Position numbers and translations under genes: made by a program
Source of the DNA: Isochrysis galbana
Lineage: Eukaryota; Haptophyta; Isochrysidales; Isochrysidaceae
DNA length: 64,000 bases
Assembly (NCBI GenBank): GCA_018136815.1
Contig: CM030933.1
Location: forward strand, 2,487,344-2,551,343
Direction: 5' to 3'
Notes under the pieces: model-generated
Databases searched by the model: none
The model's input: only the letters and a program-made list of their open reading frames with translations
What the model was told of the DNA's origin: nothing
In this document: piece after piece, positions 9,601-19,926 of the stretch
Numbering within the stretch: position 1 is the first letter of the stretch
Layout of the letters: each line of letters opens with the position of its first letter

Positions 9601-12600
9601 TCAGAGGCGTAGCACGGCGCGCGGAGAGGCGCTACGCATGCGCGATCCTAACTCGCCCAACCGGCTGGCGAGTGTGGGGCTGCTATTGCTACCTCGACCA
9701 CCAACGACGCCGAACCACCGTCTTCGCACGGGGCTATTAGAAGTGCAATCCGGTGCCGTCGACCTAGGAGGCGGCATCGCTTCCGGCAAACCGTCCTCCG
9801 GAGAGGCGGGCCTGGCGGGAGGCTTGTCGGAGGACGAGCCGGCGCCCGCGGAGGGGAGGCGTGTGTCCAAATTGCGCAGCGGCCCCTTGGATAGCGACGG
9901 CGAACGAGAGGGGCTGTCCGACGATGCCGCATGTCCACCCCCGCTCATCCGTGACTTGCCGTTTGAGGTGTTGCAGCTTCTGCTGCCCTCAGACGACGAG
10001 GTTTGACCGGGAACCGACGCCTGGTGAGCCCTGTAAGACCGATGAGGTACAGGCGCCCGGTGGGCGCTGTAAGACTGATGATGTAGCACCTCTTGGGACG
10101 ACCTCGTCAGGGATCGGCCCAGCTTCTGCTGCGAGTGGTTTCGCGGAGTGAGCGCTAGGCGACCCTTCGTGCGCCACATTTTGGCCATGGTCGCGGCTTC
10201 CTCTCCGCGTGAATTGATCCTCCTATGCGAATGGGAGCATAGTCGCCAAAATCTCCAATCGCAATTGCGCAGACGCTCGCGGTCGAAGCGCGACGGATCT
10301 AACCAACCATGAAGAGGCTCGTCGGCGCCCATTCTACGCAAGACCTGCCGCAGTGAGATGCGCCGATGATTTGGAGAGCCGAAAAGCGGCACCGCAACAA
10401 TGTTGAAGAGAAGATATGGTGGCAACTGGAGCTCCTTCGGAGCTGAGTCGAAAAAGGCACGGAATTGGCAGCCGCCGCGGCGCTCATCGGTCTCATGAAC
10501 AGGAAGAATGGGCATCTTCAAGTCCATAGCACGCAGGACCAAGCGAGCCGTCTCTCCGTTGTCGTCGCGGAATGTCCAATTGTTGAGGTAGAGTAGCAAT
10601 GAGCGATTGCCGTAGGGTCCATACGCAATACTCGAGTCGGCGTCTGGGGTGGCAGAGTTGAGGATAATGCTGGCGTCCTCGATCGTTATGGCGCCGAGGC
10701 CAGTGCGACTAGGCTCATCGTCCGCAGCGGCATCGCACAATTCGTTGGCGAAGTCAGCAGCGCCCTTATTTCCGTTGCAGACCAAGAGCGAGACGGGCGC
10801 ATGGAACACTTGCGGCCCGAGCTCACCGGGAAGCTTTAGGCCTTTGTTGAGCAGCACGGGATTGCGCTCATAGACGGGTGTGTGCCGGAGCAAACGCAGC
10901 GCAATGGCCTTCAATGTCTCGACCTGGAAATCGTGAACGCGCATCCACACGATGGGTGGCTCGCCAGTGGTTCCGCCAAAGATCTTTGCTATTGCCTCAT
11001 CCGGCCCCGAGTAGCTGGAGTGTCCCTTCGGTGCGACGTCGACACAGTACCGTCGGCACTCGAGGATGAGGCTCTCAACGGACGCTCCGCCCTTTTCGGT
11101 GTCCGCCTCACGAACGGCCACGATAGGCCGCTGAGAGCCGAGTGCCGCATACATCTCGCGCCGGCAATTGGCCGAGCGAAAGTAGCCCTCGGAAAGGAAG
11201 ATGATAACGACCCCAGAGTCTGAAACTGCCTCCTCGAGCTTCGATATGTCCTCCAGATTGTCCACATCAAGCCAGATCCTCACCTCCGGAAGCAACCGCT
11301 GCATCTGCCGCACTAGTGTGTGCGTTTGGTCCTGACCAGTTGCCCAGGTATGCGACACAAAGGCGTGGAAATGGCAGCCACGTGGTAGTTCGAGGACGGG
11401 CTCGCGGCCGGTGGAGACAAGGCGGAGTGTTGGCGCATTTATGGCGGTGATTGTCTTGGCAGCGACAACTAAAAGCGCCACCACTAGCATGATGAACGTG
11501 ATCGCGACGACGAATACGGTGGTTTGGTACGAGTCGACGAGACCGAGAAGGTCCGGGCACTGCTCCGGCCAGTCCGCGCACAGCTTGATGGCGATGCCCG
11601 GTGTCAGGCAACACGTCAGCAACAGATTGGCAGTGCACGCGAGGTACAGGTCGTTGGGGCGCTTGTATGGCCGCGCGAGGCAGAGGATGACGAGGTAGAC
11701 GGTTGAGACAATTGTGGCGAGAACGAGGCGCATCAAACGGCTCGAACCATTCTCAGTATCGACGAAGAGGATGAGCGTTGTCAGGAGCAATTTGCGGATA
11801 GCATCGATCACATCCCAGAAAAGAAAGTCGGTGCGATAGTCGCGCCAAAGGAAGGATGACGAGGAGGCGAGGCGAGACATACATTTTGAACGTACATCGC
11901 GCATCACGCGCAGCAGTAGCAGCAAATATGCAAGTGGTACGATAACAACCCAAAGAACAAAAAATGCCCAGAAGTATGGGGCAAGACGAACAAAGGCTTC
12001 ATTACTCCAGCTGGGCCCATTGTTGCACTGCACAGTCGGATCGGAGATCAAGACGGAGCGTCGAAACCCGTTGAGGTCGTCAAAGCCGAACGACTCGCAC
12101 TGGCGCGCTCGGAAGACCGAGCGTGAGACTGAAGGTAACACCAAATAGAACAGAACGATAGCCACGTAGATAGCGCGATCTTCGGCGGTGCGACGCAAGT
12201 TTTCGAAGGTCGCGGCGTTTTGCTGGGTAAGCTTAACGGCGGTGGCATGTCCAATGATCGCCGCAAGCAACCCCAATGCCACGAAATAGGGCCAGAGTGC
12301 CCCAAAGAGCAGCCTCTGGACCATCGAGCCAATGCAGCGCCCAGGATAGGTCATTTCAAGCACATCAAGATTGACGGCTTCGAGAAAAGTCAGCCAGTCG
12401 GTGAAGGATTCATGGAGCGTCACGCCGTACACATTGCCGAGCACATTAATGACTTGATAAAAGGAGACGACAATCTTGAACTTCGCTTGCAGTGAGAGCG
12501 AGAGGGCGATCAAGCGGATACGTGCGTTGAGGCGTGCGTACCATGATAAATGCACGACGGCGCGGTAGTGGAGCAACAAGACGAGGGCAGCGGCGGCGAT

Positions 12601-15600
12601 CACGGCGAGCAATATGGCGAGCCGACCACTCGAGGGACACTTGGTGCAGGTCAAGCCATTGAAATAGTCATTCGGCTTGGTGCACGCCTCGCAACGCGGG
12701 CCACGATGCCCCTCCTTGCAGTACATGCCGGTGACGTTGGCGCTCGTTTCGACCTCCTGCAACGTGTGCCCGGACGGACCGCCGCGCGACGCAACCTCCG
12801 TTCCATCCAGCTGATTGCCTCCAACGGCCGCGTCATCTTGGACGTCGTTGCCTTCGCAATTTCCAGCGCCTGTGCAGACGCGCAAGTCCGTAGTGAACAA
12901 AGAGTCGCGCCAAAAATTCGCTGGGACCTGAAGGGTTTCGAGCGTCGTATTCCAACGGCACCGTGCACGTGCCGGACATGTCACACAAAGCGACGGGTTC
13001 TTCATGAGGAAGCGTGGATCATCAGCAAGCCCCTTTAGGAGGTCCGCTTGGCGTAGCTGCAAGAAGAAACCTGGCGCGCACGCGTCGCACTCGGTAGAGC
13101 TTGGCGCCGCGCTCAACCGATACGGGCAAGGCGAGCACCTCTGCTGTCCGGCCACCTCGGTATACTCGCCTCGTGGGCAGGCAGTGCAGTTCGTCGTCCC
13201 GCCAGAAGAGAAAGTTCCACCTGGACAAGGCACGCAAGCGTCCATCTTCGAACGGGGTGCATACATTCCGGGAGCGCACGGTGAGGGAAGCGAGGCCCCG
13301 CCTTTACATGAATATCCAGGCGGGCAATCGAAACACACGGGATAGCCCGAGCCATCGTTTAAGTCGACGTACGTTCCCGGGAGACAGGTGGCGGGGAGCT
13401 CAATGTTTGCACCACGCGGGCAAAAGTTACCCAACCCACAGCGATTGCACTCAACTTGGTTGGGCTCAGGCTGCGCGTAGCCCGGCGGGCAAGGCTCACA
13501 AACTAGCGTGCCAGACACATTGGCGAAGGTGCCGGGAGCGCACGGCTTGCACGTGTCACTCGAAGTAGCACCCGTGATCGCTGAATAATATCCTGGTGCG
13601 CAAGGTATACACGCGTCCGTGGAATTTGCCCTTGTCTTCTCATTATATGTCCCAGGTATACAGGGTGTGGGCGCCGCCGCACCTTCGCCCGGACAAGTGG
13701 CACCAGCGTCGCACGGCGTGCACTCCGTTTGGCCTAGTTCTGGCGTGTAGCTGCCGGCCGGACATGGTATGCAGGTCTCGCTCCCTTCATTGGGCTGATG
13801 CTCACCCGGTGCGCACGGTAGGCATGACTCACGGGAGGCTGCGCGGATAACAGGCATTCGCGTGCCGGGTGGGCACGGCGTCGGCTTCGCCGAGCCGACC
13901 TCGCAATAGTGGCCCTTGGTACATGGCGCTGAGCACGTCGCGTCCGTCTCGTCCGTCCGGTTGCCATAAACTCCCGCAGCGCAGGACGAGGCGCAGCCCT
14001 CAAAGTCGCCGTCAAAGTCGCCCGTTTGCGGCATGTACCTACCCAACTGGCAGGTCCAACGGGTGGGCACCGCGATCGATATGGACGTCGCGCCGCTATT
14101 GCCTTCAAATGACGAGTTGCCGATCCTCGATTCACTAGCGGCTGACGGCTTGGAGAGGTACTGTAGCGCAGCCGCCACATTCGCCGAGTTAAGCCTGAAA
14201 GCGCAGGAGTCCACATCGAGGGTCGTATTGCGTGCCCATATGGCGCCTCCGACGGTCGTCGCCGTGTTGGATATCAGGTTGACTCGTCTGAGCGTGAGCA
14301 AGGCGGCATCGACGGCGATGGCTCCACCGACCGCGCTTGTATCTGAGCTTGCCGAGCAACGTTGCAGTGTAGAGTTGCGCACTTCAACGGAGGCGGGCAA
14401 GGAGCGGAGAAAGGCTGAGAGCGGCCAGACAGTAAGCGTGCCGGAGGCGTCTCCCGAGGCGATGCGAAGGCTGTCAGGTGAGAAGCTTAGGGAACTAACG
14501 GTGCGCCGGGTCTCGACAGCGCCCAGTGGGTTGAGAAGCCCTGAAGGTGATAGTTTCCAGAGCGTGATTGTCCTCGTGCTATCGCCCACCGCGAGTCGGG
14601 AGCCGTCGGGCGAGAGCGCGAGTGCTTGCACCGCTCCGTTGGCTTGTCTTTCCGCTTTGGGCGTCAGCGAGCCATGAGACGCTTCCATCGCCCAGATGGT
14701 CAACTTCGCTGAGCCGTCCCCCAGCACAACTAGCCCTGTGACGCGGCAAACCGCAATGCTATAGACTGTTCCACTGGCTTTGAAGCTGCTAGTTTGTGTG
14801 ATGGCACCGGCGTGCCCATCGATGGACGACACGATGACGTCCCCCTCCCCCTCGCTAGAGATGGCGAAGCGGCCGTCGCGTGAAAAGGCAATGGCGTAGA
14901 TGGCGCCGAGGCTGCCATGGCGCGAGAAGAGAGGCTGCAAGGCGTCGCCGCTCACGCGCCAAAGGGCGACTTTGCCAAACGAGTCACCTGTCAAAACGAG
15001 CCCGCCATCTGGCGAGACTGCAATCGAATAAATGGACCCACCTTCTGATGGCCGCGCCGAGTCGAGCAATGTGAGATTAGAGCGCGATACACCCCACAAG
15101 GTCAGGTGGCCCGACCTGTCGCCGCTCAGCACACGCTTGCCCTCTGCGCTGTACTCAAGCGTATAGATCTCAGCACCCAATTGCACGTCGGGCAATGGGG
15201 CCAGCCGCCCATCCACGACGGCGACTTCCCAATGTGTCAGCTTCCCGTCTGTACCTCCCGCGACGAGTGTCGTACCATCTGGCGAGAACACCACGTCCCT
15301 TACGTTGCGCACATTGAGCGCAACGCTGTCGCCAATGTCGCTTGCGACTGCGCCGGAATCAAGCGAATAAAGGGCGAGCCGCCCATCGCTCACACCCGCA
15401 AGTACACGTTGCATGTCTTTCGAGAAGCCGACAGCAGCGACAGTGGATAGCTCCCTCCGCGAGTCGAGCAACTTTATGGACTCTAGGGCGGGCGTAGCCG
15501 CCCAAAGGACAAGGCTCCCGGCGTCGCCGCCGGTGGCAATGAGCTTGCCATCGGTAGACAGGCTCAGGCTGAGGAGCGAAGAGGCGCTTCGTTGGAAAGT

Positions 15601-18600
15601 CACTCGCGAGATTTCTCCACGCCTCTCATCGACCGACAGCATCGAGAGAGCTTTGCTCGAGTCAACAGCGTAGGCGAGCCCGTCTTGGCTTGCAAATGCG
15701 AGGCCGTTCACAGCACCCCCAAGCAAAACAGATGCGACGAAGTATAGCGTGCCGTCGCTCTCGTCAACGGAGTACAGTGTGACGTAGCCATTAGCGTCGC
15801 CGGCGAGCACGTGCGCCCCGCTGGGAGAGTACGCAACCGACGGTGCTCCACCCGCCACCCGCGCACCAGTGTCGGCGATTCGTGACAGGCCTCGTAGGGA
15901 GATGGACCAGCCCATGACGGCGCCCGACGCATGACCGGAGATCAGCCTCGTGCCTGAAGGCGACCATCTCAATGAGAGGAAGCCGTTGCCGCCGCTGGCG
16001 ATGCTTGAGACTGGATGGAGAAGTTGGCCTCCCAACACCTCCCAGATCGTCAAGTTGCCGCCCGAGTCGCCCATCGCTAGACGCGACCTGTCGGGTGAGA
16101 AGGCAATGGCCCTCACCGACTCACCGACGACATGCGACTGAAGTAAGTGCAGCCGCCCGTCGAAAGCATCGCCCTCGGCGCCAGCGGTGGGGGAATCACC
16201 CCACAACCGAACACGTTTTCCCGCGTCGCCAGTAGCGACGAGAGACCCGTCTGCGGACACATCAAGCGCCTTCACTGCCGCTGCGGCGGACACGGAGTCG
16301 ATCAGACTAAGGCGCGTGGCGCCGTCCGCTGTAGCGATACCACCGCCCATGGACTCGCGCTCATCAGCGGTAACCACGCACTCGCTGATCGTGGCGCCAT
16401 CAACGATGAGCGAGCCGCCACGCGCCACCAAAAGGCACCCGCCACGCTCTACACCTCCGCCGCGCGTGAGATGCACGTTGCGGAGGTGAAGGCGCGCGCC
16501 CGACGCGATGGCGAAGTGGCGGCCGCGACCAAGCCCGTCGATGGTGGCCCCTGCTCCAGACGAGACAATGGTCACGTCGACTCCATCCAGAACAATGTGG
16601 GAGCTGTGCAACGCTGGGCCCCCGAGAGCATAGCGATACCCTTCAGGTAGCATCAGCGTGAAGGCGGGCGAAGGGCGCGTAACGATGGCTTGGCGTAGGT
16701 CGGCGGGAGCAGGCCGCAGGCCGCAGTCAGCGCAGTCGGCACCAAGCACGCAAGTGGTGGAGGCGGCGCCGGGTCCCCCGTCCTCGCAGAGGCCGTTGCG
16801 GGCCGAGGCGCAAGCATTTGAACAGAACGACGGGCCCACGAGCGGCGGGGGCGGCGGCCACGGCGGCATGGGTGGCATGGGTGGCGGCCTGGGCGGGGAG
16901 GGAGGCTGTGGCAGCGGGGGGCTCGGGGCCGACGGCAACAAGGGCGGCGACGGTGGCCTCGGCGGCAGGCTTGGCGAAAAGACAAGGCGGAGCAGAACAT
17001 CATACTCGGCGATCGGCATGCACGAGTCGACGTCGGGCGAGGCCCTGAATGTAAGCGTGAGGTTGCCCGTTGACGCCTCGGCGCCGACGTCGAAGCCCGT
17101 TGCGCAGCTCAGAAAGTGTGCTGTGCAGTCAGATGTCGACTGGGCCCCACCACCACAGGCGCTTTGGAGGGGCTTCTCGTTGACGGAGGCGACGAACGTC
17201 TCGGTCAAGTCTCCAAAATCGCCCCGATAGTTGACATCAATGGAGGCTGCTGCACAACACGAAAACCCGGGAGGAGGGTCGGGGACGGCCAGCTCGCACA
17301 CCGCCGTGCCGCCGGGTGTGTTCGTCGCGCATTGCTGGGTAAGCAAAAGAGAGGGCATAGAGGGCGGGCTGGGCGGCAATGCCGGCGGCGAAGGCGGTGG
17401 CGAGGGGGGCGGGCGTCCTGGCGGCGGCGCCGAGGGCGGCGCTGGGGGAAATGGCGGCGCCGGAGGAGAGGGTGGGGCGGGCGGCGGGCTCGGCCAGAAG
17501 ACTAGCGCGAGTGCTGCTTCGAAGCTAGCGTAGGGCTCGCAGAAGTTGACGGCCGGCGCGGTGGTGAATTTGAGCGAAAGGCGGGTCGTGGAGTTGAAGG
17601 CCACTTGCGGGATGTGCTCCGCAATGTCACGCGGCGCGCACGGCAACATCTCAGAGGTGCAGTCCTCGTTGGAGCCACGGCCTCCACCGCACTCTCCCTC
17701 CAGCGTCAGCCCTTCGACCGCCGTGGTGAACACCTCCTCACTCTGCCCGAAGTCACCAGTGTATCCGACCGTTAACATGGCGCTCGCGCAGCATGAGAAG
17801 CCGACCGGCGGGCCTGGGATGTCCAGGTCGCATACTGCTGTCCCGCCGGCCACATTGGTGGAGCACGACTGCACTACCATAAGAGTAGGCATGGATGGCG
17901 GCGGCGACGGTCCCTCCGGCGGCAATGGCGGCGATGGTGGAGGAGAGGGCGGGGCGGGTGGGGCAGGTGGGGGCGACGGTGGGGCGGGCGAGGCGGGGGG
18001 CGGCGATGGCGGCACCGATGGAGGCGGACTGGGCGGAGGGGGTGGTGATGGCGGCGATGGCGGCGGTGATGGTGGTGGCATGGGGGGCGAGGGCGGCGAG
18101 GGCGGCGTGGGAGGCGTGGGAGGCGGGGAGGGCGGAGGCGAGGGTGGTGGTGGCGTGGGTGGTGGCGAGGGCGGCGGTGAGGGTGGCGATGGTGGCGATG
18201 GTGGCGAGGGTGGCACCGGCGGCGGCGAGGGCGGCGGGAATGGTGGTGGAGGTGAGGGCGGAGGGCTCGGCCAGTACTCAACAGCAGCAATCACCTTGTA
18301 CGAGGCGATGGTTGGGGTGCAGAAATCGACGCTCGATGAGGCGTCCATTTCGACGACGATCGTCCCATTTCTCGCCTCCTCCGTAATCTCGCGGTTGACA
18401 AAGCAGTTGAAGTAGATGTCCGTGCAGTCGACCTCTCGGCCTCCGCCACATACTCCAGGCACGCGCTCACCATTGATTTGAGTGATGAATGTCTCGGAAC
18501 TCTGGCCAAAGTCGCCGCGGTATCGGACGGTGAGCTGCGCGTTTGCGCAGCATGAGTAGCCCAACGGCGCCGGCGGCACCTCGATGGTGCAGCGAGCTAC

Positions 18601-18651
18601 ACCGCCAGGAGTGGTGATGTTGCAGAAGGAGGTGACGACTGCGGTGGCCAT
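9601..18651 (-). CDS. Giant receptor-like protein: pherophorin-like / beta-helix + WD40 / Cys repeats / multi-span membrane / TIR
   Basis: About 3016 codons without an intron, read from the first ATG. A signal-peptide exon is probably missing upstream. Approximate residue positions are as follows. Three pherophorin-like domains (1-128, 253-388, 434-556), each with C-x-GGxAxC, GFSCCA, Y-GDFG and a C-GGG core, are separated by SPPPP shafts. A Cys-rich CEDGG/DCADCG module lies at 604-648. Beta-helix coils come at 650-774. Fourteen WD40-like repeats (774-1418; SPDG, GD-G-LTLW) follow, then more beta-helix (1418-1518) with GGAIWARN. GCC2/GCC3-type Cys repeats (1531-2000; PCPPGT, CAPGYYS) come next, then eight or nine membrane helices (2006-2413). 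A TIR domain occupies 2423-2551, with FHAFVSH, WLDVDNLED and SANCRREM. The last motif holds the Cys-x-x-Glu of the TIR NADase site. A further alpha/beta region (to about 2780) and a Ser-rich tail end the protein. A surface sensor signalling through TIR is inferred. Confidence 0.85.
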   Translation of the reverse strand: MATAVVTSFCNITTPGGVARCTIEVPPAPLGYSCCANAQLTVRYRGDFGQSSETFITQINGERVPGVCGGGREVDCTDIYFNCFVNREITEEARNGTIVVEMDASSSVDFCTPTIASYKVIAAVEYWPSPPPSPPPPFPPPSPPPVPPSPPSPPSPPSPPPSPPPTPPPPSPPPSPPPTPPTPPSPPSPPMPPPSPPPSPPSPPPPPSPPPSVPPSPPPASPAPPSPPPAPPAPPSPPPSPPLPPEGPSPPPSMPTLMVVQSCSTNVAGGTAVCDLDIPGPPVGFSCCASAMLTVGYTGDFGQSEEVFTTAVEGLTLEGECGGGRGSNEDCTSEMLPCAPRDIAEHIPQVAFNSTTRLSLKFTTAPAVNFCEPYASFEAALALVFWPSPPPAPPSPPAPPFPPAPPSAPPPGRPPPSPPPSPPALPPSPPSMPSLLLTQQCATNTPGGTAVCELAVPDPPPGFSCCAAASIDVNYRGDFGDLTETFVASVNEKPLQSACGGGAQSTSDCTAHFLSCATGFDVGAEASTGNLTLTFRASPDVDSCMPIAEYDVLLRLVFSPSLPPRPPSPPLLPSAPSPPLPQPPSPPRPPPMPPMPPWPPPPPLVGPSFCSNACASARNGLCEDGGPGAASTTCVLGADCADCGLRPAPADLRQAIVTRPSPAFTLMLPEGYRYALGGPALHSSHIVLDGVDVTIVSSGAGATIDGLGRGRHFAIASGARLHLRNVHLTRGGGVERGGCLLVARGGSLIVDGATISECVVTADERESMGGGIATADGATRLSLIDSVSAAAAVKALDVSADGSLVATGDAGKRVRLWGDSPTAGAEGDAFDGRLHLLQSHVVGESVRAIAFSPDRSRLAMGDSGGNLTIWEVLGGQLLHPVSSIASGGNGFLSLRWSPSGTRLISGHASGAVMGWSISLRGLSRIADTGARVAGGAPSVAYSPSGAHVLAGDANGYVTLYSVDESDGTLYFVASVLLGGAVNGLAFASQDGLAYAVDSSKALSMLSVDERRGEISRVTFQRSASSLLSLSLSTDGKLIATGGDAGSLVLWAATPALESIKLLDSRRELSTVAAVGFSKDMQRVLAGVSDGRLALYSLDSGAVASDIGDSVALNVRNVRDVVFSPDGTTLVAGGTDGKLTHWEVAVVDGRLAPLPDVQLGAEIYTLEYSAEGKRVLSGDRSGHLTLWGVSRSNLTLLDSARPSEGGSIYSIAVSPDGGLVLTGDSFGKVALWRVSGDALQPLFSRHGSLGAIYAIAFSRDGRFAISSEGEGDVIVSSIDGHAGAITQTSSFKASGTVYSIAVCRVTGLVVLGDGSAKLTIWAMEASHGSLTPKAERQANGAVQALALSPDGSRLAVGDSTRTITLWKLSPSGLLNPLGAVETRRTVSSLSFSPDSLRIASGDASGTLTVWPLSAFLRSLPASVEVRNSTLQRCSASSDTSAVGGAIAVDAALLTLRRVNLISNTATTVGGAIWARNTTLDVDSCAFRLNSANVAAALQYLSKPSAASESRIGNSSFEGNSGATSISIAVPTRWTCQLGRYMPQTGDFDGDFEGCASSCAAGVYGNRTDETDATCSAPCTKGHYCEVGSAKPTPCPPGTRMPVIRAASRESCLPCAPGEHQPNEGSETCIPCPAGSYTPELGQTECTPCDAGATCPGEGAAAPTPCIPGTYNEKTRANSTDACIPCAPGYYSAITGATSSDTCKPCAPGTFANVSGTLVCEPCPPGYAQPEPNQVECNRCGLGNFCPRGANIELPATCLPGTYVDLNDGSGYPVCFDCPPGYSCKGGASLPSPCAPGMYAPRSKMDACVPCPGGTFSSGGTTNCTACPRGEYTEVAGQQRCSPCPYRLSAAPSSTECDACAPGFFLQLRQADLLKGLADDPRFLMKNPSLCVTCPARARCRWNTTLETLQVPANFWRDSLFTTDLRVCTGAGNCEGNDVQDDAAVGGNQLDGTEVASRGGPSGHTLQEVETSANVTGMYCKEGHRGPRCEACTKPNDYFNGLTCTKCPSSGRLAILLAVIAAAALVLLLHYRAVVHLSWYARLNARIRLIALSLSLQAKFKIVVSFYQVINVLGNVYGVTLHESFTDWLTFLEAVNLDVLEMTYPGRCIGSMVQRLLFGALWPYFVALGLLAAIIGHATAVKLTQQNAATFENLRRTAEDRAIYVAIVLFYLVLPSVSRSVFRARQCESFGFDDLNGFRRSVLISDPTVQCNNGPSWSNEAFVRLAPYFWAFFVLWVVIVPLAYLLLLLRVMRDVRSKCMSRLASSSSFLWRDYRTDFLFWDVIDAIRKLLLTTLILFVDTENGSSRLMRLVLATIVSTVYLVILCLARPYKRPNDLYLACTANLLLTCCLTPGIAIKLCADWPEQCPDLLGLVDSYQTTVFVVAITFIMLVVALLVVAAKTITAINAPTLRLVSTGREPVLELPRGCHFHAFVSHTWATGQDQTHTLVRQMQRLLPEVRIWLDVDNLEDISKLEEAVSDSGVVIIFLSEGYFRSANCRREMYAALGSQRPIVAVREADTEKGGASVESLILECRRYCVDVAPKGHSSYSGPDEAIAKIFGGTTGEPPIVWMRVHDFQVETLKAIALRLLRHTPVYERNPVLLNKGLKLPGELGPQVFHAPVSLLVCNGNKGAADFANELCDAAADDEPSRTGLGAITIEDASIILNSATPDADSSIAYGPYGNRSLLLYLNNWTFRDDNGETARLVLRAMDLKMPILPVHETDERRGGCQFRAFFDSAPKELQLPPYLLFNIVAVPLFGSPNHRRISLRQVLRRMGADEPLHGWLDPSRFDRERLRNCDWRFWRLCSHSHRRINSRGEEAATMAKMWRTKGRLALTPRNHSQQKLGRSLTRSSQEVLHHQSYSAHRAPVPHRSYRAHQASVPGQTSSSEGSRSCNTSNGKSRMSGGGHAASSDSPSRSPSLSKGPLRNLDTRLPSAGAGSSSDKPPARPASPEDGLPEAMPPPRSTAPDCTSNSPVRRRWFGVVGGRGSNSSPTLASRLGELGSRMRSASPRAVLRL

Positions 18652-19348
18652 CGGAGCTCCCAGTAGGGGGAGGACACGTGCGGGACGGAAATCCCAGCCG
18701 GCTGGCACGCGTTGTCGCTGAGCCTGTCTGCCGCCCGCGGATCCTCCCCCCCTTCCCTTCAACTCCTCCTGCTCTTCCTCCTTCCCTCCCTCTCCCTCGG
18801 GCCCCTTCCCTCTCTATCCCTCGGGCCCTCGGGCCCTCTTGCTCTCGCTCTCGCTCTCCCTCCCCCCCCCCCCTCCCCCCCCTCCCCCCCTCTCCCTCCC
18901 TCCCTCCCTCCCTCCCTTCACCCCCCCTCTCTATCTGTCTCTCGGTCTCTCTCTCTCCCCCTCTCCCTTTCCCTCCCTCCCTCTCTCTCTGCTTCTCTCT
19001 CCTGACCCTTGCGTTCGCTCTGAGCTGTGGCTGGAACTGTGTCCTTCTGCCCTCGTCCCTGCTCGCTCGGGCCGCAACACCTCGCGATGCTGGGAGAGGA
19101 TGGCAGAGAGGGAGAGGAGAGGAGAGGAGAGGAGAAGGGTTGGACAAGCGCGGGAACCCGTAGTTGGGAGAAAGAAGAGCAGTCCAGAGAGAGAGAAAAC
19201 TAGAGAGGGGGAGGGGGAAACGGCGGCGGCACAGCGGAGAGGGCGGGTGTGGGCGGCAGTCAATACGTAAGAAAAGGGAAGACGGACGGGAGAAGAGTGG
19301 AGTTGGCACACTTGGGCGCGGGAGGCTCTGAGGGGGAGGGGAAGAGAG

Positions 19349-19383
<35 letters not shown>

Positions 19384-19635
19384 AGAGGAGAGGGAGAGGA
19401 AGAGAGAAGGAAAGAGGTAGGAGTAAAGTATGTAGAGAGATGATACGGAGAGGAGAGAGATATGCTGCGCGGTCGGACCGGAGACCTCACAGAATAAACG
19501 TAAAACAGACGTGAGGATCCTTAAGTAATCATGATTGGGGAGGGGAGGGGAAGAGAAGAAGAAGGAGAAGACCAGGAGAGGGAGAGATAGAGAGGGGGGG
19601 AGAGAGAGAGAGAGAGAGGGAAGGAGAGAAGAGAG

Positions 19636-19695
<60 letters not shown>

Positions 19696-19724
19696 GGCTT
19701 CTTCCTTGCGGAGGGGGAGAGGGT
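18652..19724. other. CT- then GA-rich region 5' of the giant gene
   Basis: It contains CCCTCC/CTCTCT tracts (18740-19000), GAGAGG tracts (19095-19215, 19345-19410) and (GA)n at 19590-19695 ending at the retrotransposon. The giant gene's missing signal-peptide exon and promoter should lie here or beyond the retrotransposon, but I cannot identify them. Long frames here are repeat translations. Confidence 0.5.
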
Positions 19725-19729
19725 GGTCC

Positions 19730-19897
19730 TGTTTGAACCATCCAAAGGGTGGTCCATGAATAGACAGCATCGTGATGTAGAACAGAGGTAACATCGCTAG
19801 CGTTCGTGACGGCGATACGGTGACACCCCAGGACGACGTCACCACACTGAGAGTAGAACTGAGGTATCTACAACAAAACACGACTTATGTTTAAACA
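19730..19897 (-). repeat. 3' LTR of the copia element (168 bp)
   Basis: It runs from TGTTTGAACC on the plus strand to TGTTTAAACA and matches the other LTR base for base by eye. In element orientation it directly follows the GTGGGGGAG polypurine tract. Confidence 0.95.
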
Positions 19898-19926
19898 CTC
19901 CCCCACAGCGATATCTCGCTGAAGAA

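Noticed and set aside
16658-18415. Plus-strand Gly-rich frames up to 289 codons
   Set aside because: Antisense of the Pro-rich shafts of the giant protein.
18678-19881. Frames of 140-316 codons 5' of the giant gene, some joined to MFCCRYLSS
   Set aside because: Low complexity; the MFCCRYLSS start is simply the LTR sequence read into flanking repeats.
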